Assembly (NCBI GenBank): GCA_005281725.1 | Contig: SSBO01000007.1 | Location: 1,370,402-1,434,401 of the forward strand | Direction of reading: 5' to 3' | Length of the DNA stretch: 64,000 bases | Origin: Wuchereria bancrofti | Taxonomy: Eukaryota > Nematoda > Chromadorea > Rhabditida > Onchocercidae | In this document: positions 37,102 to 50,000 of the stretch, piece by piece | How the letters are laid out: every line of letters begins with the position of its first letter | Numbering within the stretch: the stretch's first letter is position 1 | Position numbers and translations under genes: made by a program | The notes under the pieces: generated by a model | What the model saw: the letters and a program-made list of their open reading frames with translations, nothing else | Told to the model about the DNA's origin: nothing | Databases searched by the model: none

Positions 37102-37561
37102 GTCCACCCATATTTGCACAAACCATATGTATGCATGTGTATCTCTTCCCTCCCACATGGTACTATCACTTCTCTATTCATAAAAGTACGACAATAAAAG
37201 GCTTGAATGACCTTTTATCACTGATATCAATAATAATTAGTCCGAAGTACACAGGAGTGGACCGAGCAGTTTAGCATGCATCTGATGAGCGGAGAACCGC
37301 GTACTTAGCCATCTAGCGAGCTAGAAAGAGAAGTTTGACCTGTGATCCCATTTACAGAACAATGTCTAGTGAGCGTTGCAGGAGTTAGCGGTCCTAGTTA
37401 GTGCCTTTCTCTCTCTCTGTCTCATTATTGACCTCTTTAAGTGCAACTTTAAAGAGATGTGGATGCTAATCCTTTTCTGTTCTATACTGATCCACCCACA
37501 TTTGCATAAACCATATGCGTGCATATGTATCTCTTCCCTCCCATATGGTACTATCACTTCT
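37102..37561. repeat. Pair of ~71-bp imperfect direct repeats
   Basis: The block at 37102-37172 recurs at 37491-37561, about 389 bases downstream. Both copies run CCACCCA-x-ATTTGCA-x-AAACCATATG, then ATCTCTTCCCTCCCA and ATGGTACTATCACTTCT, with scattered substitutions. The interior between the copies is not similar to either. No terminal inverted repeats were seen. Possible origins are an old segmental duplication or two copies of a small dispersed element. Confidence 0.85.
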
Positions 37562-38003
37562 ATAGATGAGCAGCATAATAATTTGCATATCGGAGCATTG
37601 TATGCAAATGTGCATGATTAATGGCAAATTGAATTTTTCTGCTTGAAATAAGCATCAAATGATAGCAAGGTGAGAATAGGTCGCAGCAGTCTAATCATAA
37701 TGCGTTATCCTAATGTGACGTCATAATTGTGACAGTGAATCAGTGGCGATATATATTTGCAGGATGGTACAGTTGTTGTTCCATTGCTCATTATCGTTGG
37801 TATCATTGACAGTATCATCATTATCAGAATCGTTTCCTGCTCCTTTCACAGCTTTTTTCCATTGCACGCTAAAGTCGTCTAACTATTGCTTAACGAACAG
37901 TAACAACATCAACAGCAACTTTACTATTATCTCTTCAACAACCATCAGTTGCAATAATTAGTCAGCATCATGTCAACTATGCCATGAAGAATGGCTGTCA
38001 TCA

Positions 38004-41000
38004 ATGAACAAGGAGAACCGGGCGCATTCTTCATGTGCACCGAAACATCGCCCCGTTGTTATATCATCCAAAGGGTTTGACATTCCGTTATATGTTTATT
38101 GTCCTTTCATCAAATATGCACTTCTAAAGGTACGACTGTGTGTCTCTTTAGTATTAGATTTGGGTACGTTATCCGTTATCCGTGTTATACTTCTCGTTCA
38201 CCTATAAATCTGGAACTGTTGCGGTGTAATTGTGGGATTATTTTAGACGAGGATATTCATGTAAGATCACTGGTACTCCATTCATCCATATTGCTGCTAG
38301 CTGCAAAATGGACGATATTTTGAACCTTCATCTTCATTTTTTTTTACTGTTGTAAGTCAAGAACAAAGTCAAGAAAAAATAAAAATTATAAATGAAGTGA
38401 GAAAGAAAAATCTTTATCTACATTTAATTTAGATAAAAAGTTTGACGACCGTGGTAGTAGTAGACTGAAGCATTATGATTCAAAATTAGCAACCATCTTT
38501 AATACCCTTAGTTCCTAATTTATGGATATAGATGTTAAGAATGCTACCATTACGCTAGATAGGACTCCAGATATTACCTGAAATTATAAAATCAATGATA
38601 ACCAACCTTCAGTGTGACTGCTTTTGTAGCTTCATCGAGCTTTTCTTGAATTTTGTTGAGAGTTCTCTTTTATCTCCATTTCTTTCCTTATATACACTGT
38701 CTTGAAGATGTAATAGATTTAATGATTTCCTTTTTCTTTAAGATTTGAATTTAATTTTGGTCGTTTCTTACGCATATTCGAGTTTGTGTAGGTTTCTTAT
38801 TGGATCATTTTTCGGAATTAAAAGTAGAGGTTGTGGAAACTACGAAAAGGAGTATGTTCTTTCATTTGATCGTTAGGATAAGCACTATTACATTCTCATT
38901 GTTGTTGTTTAACCGGACATTAGAGATGGCTTGTTTTACTTTATTTTACTCTTTAAGATGTGATAACAAGTAGTTTATATTGTCTTTTATTATCAACTGG
39001 GAAGTAGGAGTTGAGCTCCATTAGATCTACTATGACAATAAAAATGCTCTCGTAAATTAGGGTTATGCCTAATTCTCTCGAAACAAAGATTTTACTGAAG
39101 TTTATGGTATTTTAGGAGGATATCTAAATCTCTGTTGAACAGGCATTAAGAAAGTATAGCTGCACTTATTAAATGTTTTGGATATTTCTTGAACTGTTGT
39201 GAGAATAGTTTGCAATTGTCAGTTGAAAAGTTACTCTGCACCTTCAAAGGTGCAAATTAGCCAGCTTCCAGTAGAGCAGTAGGGTAGGTTCCCATCTCAT
39301 TTTATGATAGAGATTGGAATAGTTTTGATTAATATATGGGTCGTTAGTGAGGAATTCATCTTCCAAATTCCACTCAATGTTGTTAAAATAAAGAGTGCTA
39401 ATGATTTGTATTGAAATATTTTTAATATGTCAATTTTACTAAAGTATTTCTGTAGGTTGACTGATACGATTATGATTTTACATGATTAGTTATAATTTAA
39501 GGTGAATTCTAATAGTATTGACCGGATGTTGGATGACATGATGGTGCCATCTGGTGAGTGCGACACACCTCCTACACCAATGTTACCGTGGTGGTTTACA
39601 GCGGAGTGTGAGAATCAACTCTTAGCTGCATCGGATCCACCTGTTATTCAAGCGCCGACCAGCATGTCTACAACTCTTTCTGTGCTACCACCACCTCCAC
39701 CACCACCACCACCACCACCACTACCTCCACCATCACTAGCAGTAGTAACTCCACCGGCTCAGCGAGTAATTTCTACCGCCGCCACATTTCAGTCTCCAGA
39801 ACAAATAAAGCAGCAACTCAAAGCTCAGCTAGAATATTATTTTTCAAGGTAATTCGTTTACCACTATCAGAGGAACGGGTTATTAAATCACTCAGATTAC
39901 TTCATAAATGTGTCGAAGTTATTATGAAAGATTCTATTCCTCAGGTTCCATTTTCAGAGAAAATCTAATGACTGATAGATTTCTGCGGTGTCAGATGGAC
40001 AACGACCAATACGTACCTATACGAATCATTGCTGGCTTTCCAAAAGTCAAACGACTCACTAGTGATTACAATCTGGTTGTGAAAGTGCTGCGAGGTTTCT
40101 TTGTGATCATCCGTACTGTCGTATTCGGGTCGATGCCTTTATAATGATACTGAAATATAGTTTCTAGCAGGATTCTATTATATCGCTTATGCCTGAGAAT
40201 TAATGAAAATTGATATTTAAAAAACAACCTTTCTTTTTTTTTCGTGTGCTGTCGTAGTGAGTAATTCTGCTAAGTCACTGAAACATAATTAATTGCAAGT
40301 AGCCATTAAATACTCATTCGGATTCTATTATATTAATTGTTTGCAGAATCATCTCAGGTGCAAGTCGACGAAAAAGGACAACGGGTACGAGCCGTTTCAA
40401 AACGATGCACTATTATCCTGCGTGAAATACCTGAATCCACCGATGAGAAGGTACTTATGTTTAATACACAATCTATCTGTTGCTGTACGTTAGGCAACTA
40501 CACTAATTTGGTTGACATTTTTCTTCTTTCTACCATGAGCTCAGTAATCTCCGATATTACTTTTCTTTTAAATTCAATATTTTCAGTTCCCATTTTATAA
40601 GCAGTGTACAAAATTGTTTTACTATTTTTGGTGTTCCATGTTATGGGAATATGAAGTAGTGATAGAAATGGCAGATTATGATACGAAATCGGTCCTTTAT
40701 CCAGTGTTTAAACCCGATAAACTGCTATAAATCAAAAAAGAATATATAAAGGGAATTCTGATGGTTTTTCTCAAAATTAGTGGAAAGCGAAAGGGTACAC
40801 TGAAAGTCTTAACGCTGTAAGCACTTTAGGAGGTGGCATCAATGTTCGCTGGTGGACCACCATATTTAAGCCTGCAGTATGGCCTGAATAATAGCTGGTA
40901 TGTAACGTTTGAATCGGAAGAAGCTACGGAGCGTGCATTCTTGCATTTGCAGAATTTGGGCAAAACTTTCAACAACAAACCGATCTGTGTAAGTATGTCA

Positions 41001-43154
41001 CAGTTCTTGTTTTGATTTTGTTTTGGCAGACTTTTATTTAAAAATTTTATGCCTTTTAGGCTCTTTGGCCGTTCCTCTATGTTCCGTATCATAATATTAA
41101 CAAACAGATTTGTAGAATATTATAGTTTTTAGTGTAAGTGGTATTAAGGTGATGAATATGTCGGTGTGTTCTTGAACGTGATATTTTGTTTGATAAATCA
41201 GAGAGTTCCGAAATTTAAAGTAGTCTCTCAATCAGTAGTAGAAAAATTCCATCAAAAGATAACAGGCTTACTGCTTGATTGAATCGTAATGTGTGCACTT
41301 CTGCGTGGTTTCATAATTATGTTATAATCTATCACATTCATATATACTATTTGATATACATAAGACAGCATGTATTAATTGTATTGGAAGAATTGAAATA
41401 ATGGATAAGTCGATGAATAAACTAATCATTCATTAGGATCGTCCTAAATTTGAATCCCGGCACTTTCAGAAGTAGTTTATAACCATTTGTTACCTGATTA
41501 GATCATGCTTCATTAGTTTTAGGCACGAATAAAAACAGGTGGCGCTCCATATTCAGAACCGTTCAATCTGATTCCGGATCGATCTCCGTCTGCTGTACCG
41601 TCGGAGATTTCGGGCGACGCTACTGTATCCGTCCCCATCGTGCCTGCTCCTTCACCATGTTCATCTGGTATTTGTCGATGTTTTCTATTTACTTTTTTAA
41701 ATTTCAATTCCTGTACGATGGAAATAAAGTTAAATAGCTCTTTATTGTTACAGATACTTTCGATTTGGGTCAAATCCTGGCCAGTTACGGGTACGTACCG
41801 TGTGCAACTTTCAAGCCTGGTACGACGGTTGTTCATATCACTTCTACTGTCGGTGCAGCCACTAACAGAAATGCTAACCACCATCGATTGCGAGGTGCTT
41901 GCTCTGCCGGACTGAATAATTCTAATTTTCGAGGTTTGTTTTGTTTCTCATTACTGATTTCTGTCGGTGTTTTGAATGTAATACCTTTTGATGTACAGTT
42001 TTATGACTAACTACATCAACCATATATTTTTAGGTTCCAATTCCAGAGCACGAGGTGCTTTCGTATATAATCAGCGAGTCTGCACTAGCGATCATCGTGA
42101 TTTCAGTACTTACCAGCACGGAGGAGGTCGACGGAACAAAAACTATGGTGACACTCATCGTGATGGTTATCGGGATAGAAACAACGATCCTCTAACTTTT
42201 GTTCGTCCTAGAGGTCGACAGAATCGACTTAATTTTTATTCTGGTCAGTTTCTCATTTCTTGCTTACTTATGATTTTACTGTAAAACCTATCATGGGAGT
42301 GTATTTGATTATTGTAGGTGCTGTGCGAAGTGGGACACCAGTTGAATCACAAAAGACTAATCAAAGCGATAATATACAACGCCGCTACGACTACGATCAA
42401 TCAAGCGGCCGGTAACACTTTGCATATTAGGTGGTAATCACTTTGAAGAATTGTTGGGAAAATACTTCAAGGATTTTCATTCTTGGATAAGGTTCTTAAT
42501 CACGATGATGTTGCATCGTTTGGTGTTCGTATTTGTCGCCTTATTTTGAACTGTTTGTTTTTAGGAGTGTGCAGACACGACAACAACGGCGTAAGCAAAG
42601 AGATATGCCATTGCCTGGAATTTCACCGGGAAATAATAAAAGTGTAATATGTCCTCCAATAATTTGCCTACCGCCAGAAGGAGGCAAGAAAAGTGACGAG
42701 CAGCAGCAATGTTGTTCAAAAACAGCTAGCGATGATGATTCCAAACTAGAAAGAAGCAGTTCTCGTAAAACTGTCGATACGGAATACAGCTTCGAAGAGG
42801 TTATATCATTTATTAAGTTGATAGAGCAGCATTACTATAGTTGGTTAAATTTCCGTTTTTTGTCCACAGTGCACCGTATATAGAGTAAACAAATAGCACT
42901 GAGCCCTTCAGGGTGCGTTTCCTTGCCTTTCTGAAGAAGTATCTCCAGTAGCGGAGGTGAAAGAATCAAAGTCGCGGAGTAAACCATCATTCAGTTCGGT
43001 AGCCGCCGGTAGGAGAGAAGAGAGGAAGGAAGCGAAAGAAAGAAAAAGTTATGCACAGACGCTGAAGCAAAATAATGGGTGGGTCAGATTTTTTTTTTTA
43101 GGATATACATCAGGTCGTGAGATAAAGTCCCAAAAGTCGTGGAGCATTCCCTGA
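38004..43154 (+). CDS. larp-5: La-related RNA-binding protein, LARP4/5 type
   Basis: Exons by hand: 38004-38129 (uncertain), 39502-39848, 39958-40094, 40347-40450, 40830-40988, 41523-41667, 41754-41933, 42034-42243, 42318-42411, 42565-42799, 42912-43154. Phases agree, giving about 659 residues. A poly-Pro run near residue 105 comes from CCA/CCT codons. The La motif spans about 145-205 (QLEYYFSRENLMTD, RCQMDNDQYVPI). An RRM-like domain follows at about 205-295 (VQVDEKGQRVRAVSKRCTII, LREIPESTDEK, NNSWYVTFES, NKPICARIK). Then come an Arg/Gly/Tyr-rich middle and a conserved late segment (EEGAFPCLSEE, KSYAQTLKQ) like that of LARP4. LARP4/5 proteins bind poly(A) mRNA and PABP and stabilise transcripts in the cytoplasm. 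Exon 1 was picked because its GTACGA donor and phase 0 fit exon 2. The true start could lie in another upstream exon. Confidence 0.87.
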
Positions 43155-43707
43155 TTTAAAGGTTATGTAGTAAACTGAGAACAACAGAATAGTTTTATTG
43201 AAGTATAAACTATTTCTTCTGGATCGGGTCCTATTGTTATATATTCCCTTCCTGAGAAACAAAAGATATAATATGATGGAGCCCTTTATTCTTGTTTTCC
43301 TTCTTCTACTCCATATTAACAGAGTCTACTCCATATAAAATGCTTTTCCCGAACTTCTTATTTTTTACAAATAAATTTTCAGATTGCTGCAAGCATCTTG
43401 AACATTCCTGTGTTGGTACATTCTGTGTACCAGCAATGCTCTCATCTTTTGCAGAGAGAGTCATTTCACTCATCATTTTTATTACATTTTTTCATCCAGT
43501 CTTTCTGGGAGATCGGTTTTTCCGGGGTAAAAATGGCAATTTGTTGTATTTCTGGAGCGAACATAATTTTTATGTGTTTCAATACTGCTCGCCTCCTTTA
43601 CGATCGCTTTCACATTTCTGATTCATTTGCAGGAGTTCTTAGCGCCTTTCATCAGCAGAAATGAATTCCTTTTTCGCGAAATGAGGAATTTTTAGAGAGA
43701 AGTATGC

Positions 43708-43731
43708 ATATATATATATATATATATATAA
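43708..43731. repeat. TA dinucleotide microsatellite
   Basis: Twelve or so TA units follow ATGCA, downstream of the LARP gene. The run creates a Tyr-Ile stretch in an overlapping chance frame. Confidence 0.9.
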
Positions 43732-46127
43732 CATGGAGAAGTATGCGTTATCCAATGCTTCGTTGTACTTGATTCTGTGGAAAAGGGTTTGAGTTGGCCA
43801 ATAACAAGGAGGCGTGTAGTGAGCTATTGAAACTGATGTGTTCAAATTTTAAGTGGAGATACAAGTGAGCAATAGGCCGGAATTGTCCTCAGCGCTTCTA
43901 GATTTTTTTCAACTGCTGACGTTTTATGCTGTATGGGATACAAACGATTTAGTTGTTCACTTTATTAAGGTGTAAAATACTAACAAGAAGAAACATCAGC
44001 ATTAGTCAATGAATCTGCAGTCATTGCTAGAAAGTTGCTTTGTTTTTTTTAATCCGCGCTGTTTTTACTACACCTCCAAGTCAGTTAGGTCATTCTGATT
44101 GGAATGAAGATTTGGAAATTGGAAATCTTTTATACTCGTATCTGACCAGGGAAATAGAGGTGCGAAGTAGGATCATCTTCCATCTCTTTGTTGTGACTTA
44201 AGTACTCTTATTACATTTGTATCTATTGTATAATGTATTACTGTTTGTTTATGTACGCATAAAATTGACAGTTACCTTTAGCGAAGATGTAATTATTTCT
44301 ATTACATGCTGATAATTGTCTAAATAGCTAGTTATCTCTCTTTGTATATATTATTTCATACGCGGTCAAAACTTTCAATGTGATTGATAATTTCCTCATG
44401 TTACCGTCTCATATAGTCTAGTATCGATCATACATGTTATGATTTTTTGCGTTTTGTTTCATAACCATATTTTGGCAAGATCGGGATACCTTTTGCTTCT
44501 TTTCTATGATCGTCGCTTCTTGTTTCCTCTCTATTCCTTTTTCTCATACTTTTTTGTCCGAAATATTAGCGGCTAAAAGAAAAAGAAAGTTCTTGGTTTT
44601 TCTTTGTACTATATGACGATGAGTAACTAGGATACTTTGGATAAGAAGGACATTCTTGAGAAAGTATGGACCATATTGCTTCGAGAATAGACCAATTAAA
44701 AACTTAAACTAAATTGTGGTAATGATGCCAGAAATCCGAAGATTGAAGATGAAATATTTTTGTGATTTTGGAAGACATTAGATACAGATTTCTCTGGAAA
44801 TGACAGTGATTAGAGTAATACGAAGATGCTTGACTTGATTCATTTTAAGAGCTATGGTATTTCTAATTACAGCATGTAACTTCGACTGGAAGAATTTTTA
44901 CATTGCGATCCAACCACTTTATTATTTCAGTCAATGTTATGTAGTTATTTAGTGATTCATCAATGAGGGATAAAGCAGGGTGAGTTTACGGGCGCATTTA
45001 CATCACGTTCTCCTCGTAGCAATCTCACCTGGTTGCAGAAATAGCAGACGCGGATGTGTTCCTTGTAACATTTTACATAATCTGTGGATTATATGTGTGT
45101 TTCCAGATGTATAGCTACATTGCTGACTCGCTTCCATTTGTACTTCTTAGAGGTTGGCTTTCAATGCTTCTTGTCAGTTTTCTCGAGAACTTGCAAATCC
45201 ACTATGGTTAGTGCTTCCCTTTATGGAGTCGAAATTAATGACTGCTAAAGAAAATCAAGGGACGAAGTGACCAGAAAATCGCAAAATTATCTGGAAATTA
45301 GAAGTGCCGTCATACGGAACTCATATTTAAAATGCTGTAGATTCGTTTGGCGACAACTTATTTTCCCACAAAAGTTCCAGTTCCACGTATTTCCAGTTTG
45401 TCTTAAAGTCGAACTTTTCAGTGTCTAACTGGCTACATATTTGTATTTCCCATCTTTTTAGTGAAAAAATCCCTTTCTCCAACTACTAATCGCTTTCCAT
45501 CTTTCTACTCCAAGCATAAGCTAATGTGATCAACTCCAAATGACGTATAATTTATTGTGTTCGATAAAAGTACAAAATATCATTTGCTTTTGACGAAATG
45601 GTGTCCTAAGATAGCTGATAGGAAGTTTCAAACTGCAATCTGCCTTCCTACTATAAACCTTTAATTCTTCTACTATCATTATGGAGATTTAACAACGGTC
45701 CCAACAGCATGTCGGTTAAATGTAAACAAAATTAGCTACAGAAGAAAATTGTTCCCGATGTACTGTCCACAATAGTGCTAAATGCGTAAAATATCAAACT
45801 GCCAAAAGGAAATATCAGTGGTTAGAAATACAACGCAAATCAAAGCTTCCCGCAAGTGAGAACAACTACCGCAATCAAACCTGTCAAAGTTCAGCTCTGA
45901 TTATCGTACAACAGGTAAAACTCGGTCTTTCAAAGGTAAATACAATCGGGTTTTCCCCTGAGATTCCTGTGTAATACGATGCATGGAGTTGTCGGCCATG
46001 TCACAAAGGTAGGGCTTCGACCGTCGACAACGCATTACTAGTCTGAAATGCAATACAGGGACGGAAAGATGAGAATTATACACAAATAACGTAAGAATAG
46101 CAATCAAAGTCGTAATTGTAAACATAA

Positions 46128-46230
46128 CCATAATAATCATAATAATGATAGTAATAATTAATATAGTAATAATAAATAATAATAATAGTAAATAATAATA
46201 ATAATAGCAATAATAATAATAATAACAACA
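46128..46230. repeat. TAA-rich trinucleotide tract
   Basis: About 100 bases of TAA/AAT units interrupted by TAG and TGA-like variants. On the minus strand the run reads as Leu/Tyr codons in a chance frame at 46076-46294. Confidence 0.85.
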
Positions 46231-47031
46231 AGAACAATGAATTCATATGCAATAGGAACCCTGTTTTTATAGCGGAGAAAAAAGCCACTGCCATTTTCGT
46301 CGTGAAATACCACTATAACTGCTTTCTGTTATTGCTCATTACAACTGGGTATCATGCAAAATAACTGTCCTACCGATTAAAATATGTTCTGATTTGTTCT
46401 ATAAATGGTAGAGGACTATAAAACAACGAAATTATCCATATTTATCAAATTGACATGAAACGCATTCTTCCTTCAAAATAGGCTTAAATGGCTCCCATAT
46501 AACCCTATTAGATGCTATCCAAAGATCATATGGACATGCTAAGTCTCACGACAAAAGGCGGCACTAACTATACACAATACGTTATTAGAAAATAAAGAGC
46601 AATTAGCGCACTGAATGATGATTGCATCAGAAAAAAGTTTAAGGCAAATTCTGAAGACCATGTACCAACGACGATTAGAACGAGGACAAGCGTATAACTA
46701 AGGCTAACAATAAAGCAACAGCATTCTTTTCAACTCAAATGTTTCTGGTCGCTCCAACGCTAATATTGGTTATTTCATCCTGTTGTTTCACTTATATTCC
46801 TTCGTGTCGTTCCTTATGATTTAGGAAACGTATATGGCCGATCTTCATCACGTAATAATCTGACCTATTTCGTTTCGCGACGCTTTTGCGATGTGAAGGT
46901 ATAGCGCTACAAAGAGCGAATGACTATTCAGTAGTAGGAATGTGATTTATCTTGCAAAGGAAATTTTTTAGATCCCGAACTAACGAAAAATAGATGCCGA
47001 CAGCCTAGAGTGGTAAATATACAAAAAGGGA

Positions 47032-50000
47032 CTACTGGCAAATAAGAGGAGTGGTCTGCTGCTCCTTCGGTACCTGATTTAACATTGACCGAGATCTTTC
47101 AGCAGCAGCAGCAGTAGCATCCATATCATTCTCTGAATCAGTATCACGACCGCTCAGTGCACCACCCGCAGCTGGTCCAGACAGTGAAGACGGAGTACCA
47201 GGGGTTCCTGGTGTTGTCGAGGAAACCACTCCGACTGGTGAAGATGCCTAAATATGTACGCGAAAACAAATGGGTAGTGGTGGCAGCCTAACTTTCCCGA
47301 ATGGCACTTCCTGCTAATCCGGAACTCTTCCCTCTTTTGTCCTTTGGAGAGATTTTATTACAATTTCAATGGAAAAAAAGCAAATGCATATTACTGTCAG
47401 CCTTCGACATAACAGCCTACCATTTCTACCACTATCATGAAAAAGCACAAAGAATGAATATCTAGTCTCCAAAATTATCCTTCATCTTTTCACTAATAAT
47501 ATAAGAATAAAAGCAATACTAAAAAAGTAAACAATAACAAACGTTTAGAATATGTTTCCTTCAGCATATTAAAATATATATACTTTTGGCATCCACAAAT
47601 TCATTTCATCCACACCCAACTAATCTACAACACAAGAGCATCAAAAATGAATGAAGAGTTAAAGATCAGCTTACCTCGCGATACCAAAGACATCTTTTTT
47701 TCCTTTTACAGTGTTTACACCACTGATCCTGATTTACAACACCAAATCGAGCCCGGCATTTCTTTTGTTCGCCATTATCTGTAATTTTTTATCAATATAA
47801 TGAATGAATTTGATTACAAGTACCTGCAGAATGATGAGTGAATATCCATAAGATATATCATGCTGTAATGTAATCTCACCCACCAGCAGATTTATCGCGT
47901 TTCCGTTTTTTCTTCTTATTGATCGCATAATTTTCACGAGCCGACCACCCAGGATATTTTTGCATATGTTGTTCGCGATCTGTTTTAGCAAGCTCATAAT
48001 ACCTTTGTTGTTCTTCTTTTGGTAAATCATGCCATCTCCTTCCAAGTTCCTATAGCATTTTCGAATGCTTTCAAAAAAAAAAATGCAAATGCTTTGCTTT
48101 AGATCACAAAAAGAATTCAGACTAAACTGGGTAACCTTGTTCAATTCGGCACTTTGTCTTTCTTTATAGTCCAGTTCTTCCATCAGTTTCGGCCTATTTT
48201 CCTTCATAAACCACATAAATGCATTCAAAGGTTTCTTAATGTGCTGTTCCTATAAATCAGAATTTATAATAGATTGTTTTCCATAACTGCTACAAAATCA
48301 AAAGCAGAATGAACGAGCGTTACCTGGCTTGTCAATATCGTATGAAGAGCGAATATGAATAATGTGAAGCCAGTTTCATCGCAACAGAAAATGAAGGAGG
48401 TAGTTGTGAAGACTGAGAACAAATTGAAATAACACCTACCTTAACTTTAGGTGGCTTGATTTCGCTCTTCGTAATCTTGCTGTTGTTAGCACTGCCACGT
48501 GAATTGCTGCTCGGCTGCTGGGCTAAGTTACTGGCCATGGAGGTGATCGGTGAACCCATCTGAGGTAATCGCATTTGGTTTATTGAATTCAGTGGATGCG
48601 GAGATGTTGCGGCCGCTGCAGCCGCATTCTGCATACTGCGCATCATTGTAGCTGCCGCCAACGGATTACCCTTGGGGGTAGCCGCACCCACTCCACTACC
48701 CTTCAATAGACTCATGCCAGTACGGCAATATGTTCTCTACTTCGCATCTCTTCCAGAACACCTTCGTCCAACTATTAAGACCTCAGTAATAAGTCCACTC
48801 AACTGCTTAATATATCCAGTTCGTTAACCCCGCAACTGCGAAAGGATTGAAAAGTACTAAAAAATGTTGACTATGAAAAAGAAAATGCAAAAACCTGGAA
48901 GAGAGAGCTTGGAGAAGCAGGTCCAAAAGGGAAATTCCTATACATTTCGAAGGTTGGTGACATAGTTTGTGCCGCCTGCTGCATAACGAATGCTGCATAA
49001 GTTGGCGACATTGAACGAGCATCCATCGGTCCACTCGGCATCCTGCCGAAAGGTAAACCATAAGGAGCCTGGTTCTAAAATTCAGCAATCTGTTTCCAAT
49101 CAATAATGACTATTTTTAAGTTGAATAAATTAGAAATTAAGAGGTTCCACACGTAGTACATTTTCTTCTATCCCTAAAACTATGTGATACCTATGTAATA
49201 GCAAATCATAGGCTACTGAGAAGTCATGCATGAAAATCTACACCACTTTATCTCAATAATGTCCATCCTTTCCTGTCCACTAATTCTCAATCTCAAGATA
49301 GTGAGACTTAAACCAAAGTAATTTAAGATGATCATGAGGAAGTACGAATGAAAAACCAACTACATTGCTCAACTGGCCAACTGTATAATTTGACATTTAC
49401 TGTTTCGCAACTTTGAATCCTTTGGATCGAAGAAATACTTTCCTTTATGAATCAGATTAATAAATTTAATCGTTCATTTATCTGTGCTTGTCTTAGATGT
49501 CTCTTGTTTTTTTATTTAGTAGCTTATTATTTCCTACCCTAAGTTCGAATAATTTTACCGCTAAATTTGCAATGTATACTACTTTTATATACTGAATATA
49601 CATATATTAATACTGATATAAATACTATATATAAATACTGAAACTTTCAACTCTGTGTTTAAGCAAAATCTTGAACAAAAACAAAAGGTGTTGGAAGAAT
49701 CATAACCAATATTCCTCAAGCAAATGAATAAACAGTTTATCTAACGACTCATCTACTGCATAATTATGACACATGCCAACATTTTTTTTAGAGAAATGCA
49801 AAACTTAGAGTCTGAGAATCAGAGATTGCAGCTGATTAACTATTCGAAACGAATTGAGTCAGTCAACGCCATCGTTCATTTATGTATCAACTTTATAATC
49901 TTATTATTGTTTACTTCTCTTCTCCAAGTTCTCTCCTTCTCTTCTCCATATTGCTCTATTCCGAAAGTTACCTATCTTGAAAGATTTAGCCTTTTAATAT

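Larger units (their letters stand above)
32605..38003. other. Divergent intergenic region, sol-1 / larp-5
   Basis: 5.4 kb without a recognised exon. The left part is AT-rich. From about 34.7 to 37.6 kb the DNA is richer in G and C, with many CT, GT and TGTCGT simple repeats, and it contains the duplicated block at 37102/37491. Longer open frames here, up to 196 codons at 36170-36760, have low-complexity translations and no domain. The region probably holds both promoters. A small near-repeat (ATTCCTCGAG-A/C-TAATGTCCT) occurs twice around 33294-33345. Confidence 0.6.
43155..47031. other. Convergent intergenic region, larp-5 / pop-1
   Basis: 3.9 kb between two converging genes, presumably both 3' UTRs plus spacer. 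An AATAAA at 43370-43375 (+) lies about 215 bases after the LARP stop. A TA microsatellite is at 43708-43731 and a TAA tract near 46.1-46.2 kb. No domain-bearing frame was found on either strand. Confidence 0.6.

Noticed and set aside
43079..43102. Possible 24-base intron (GTGGGT to TTTTTAG) in the last LARP exon
   Set aside because: It is too short for a spliceosomal intron. Reading straight through gives a stop at 43154.
45901..46294. Minus-strand frames with runs of Leu, Tyr and Ile
   Set aside because: They come from the TAA-rich microsatellite and its flank; no domain.
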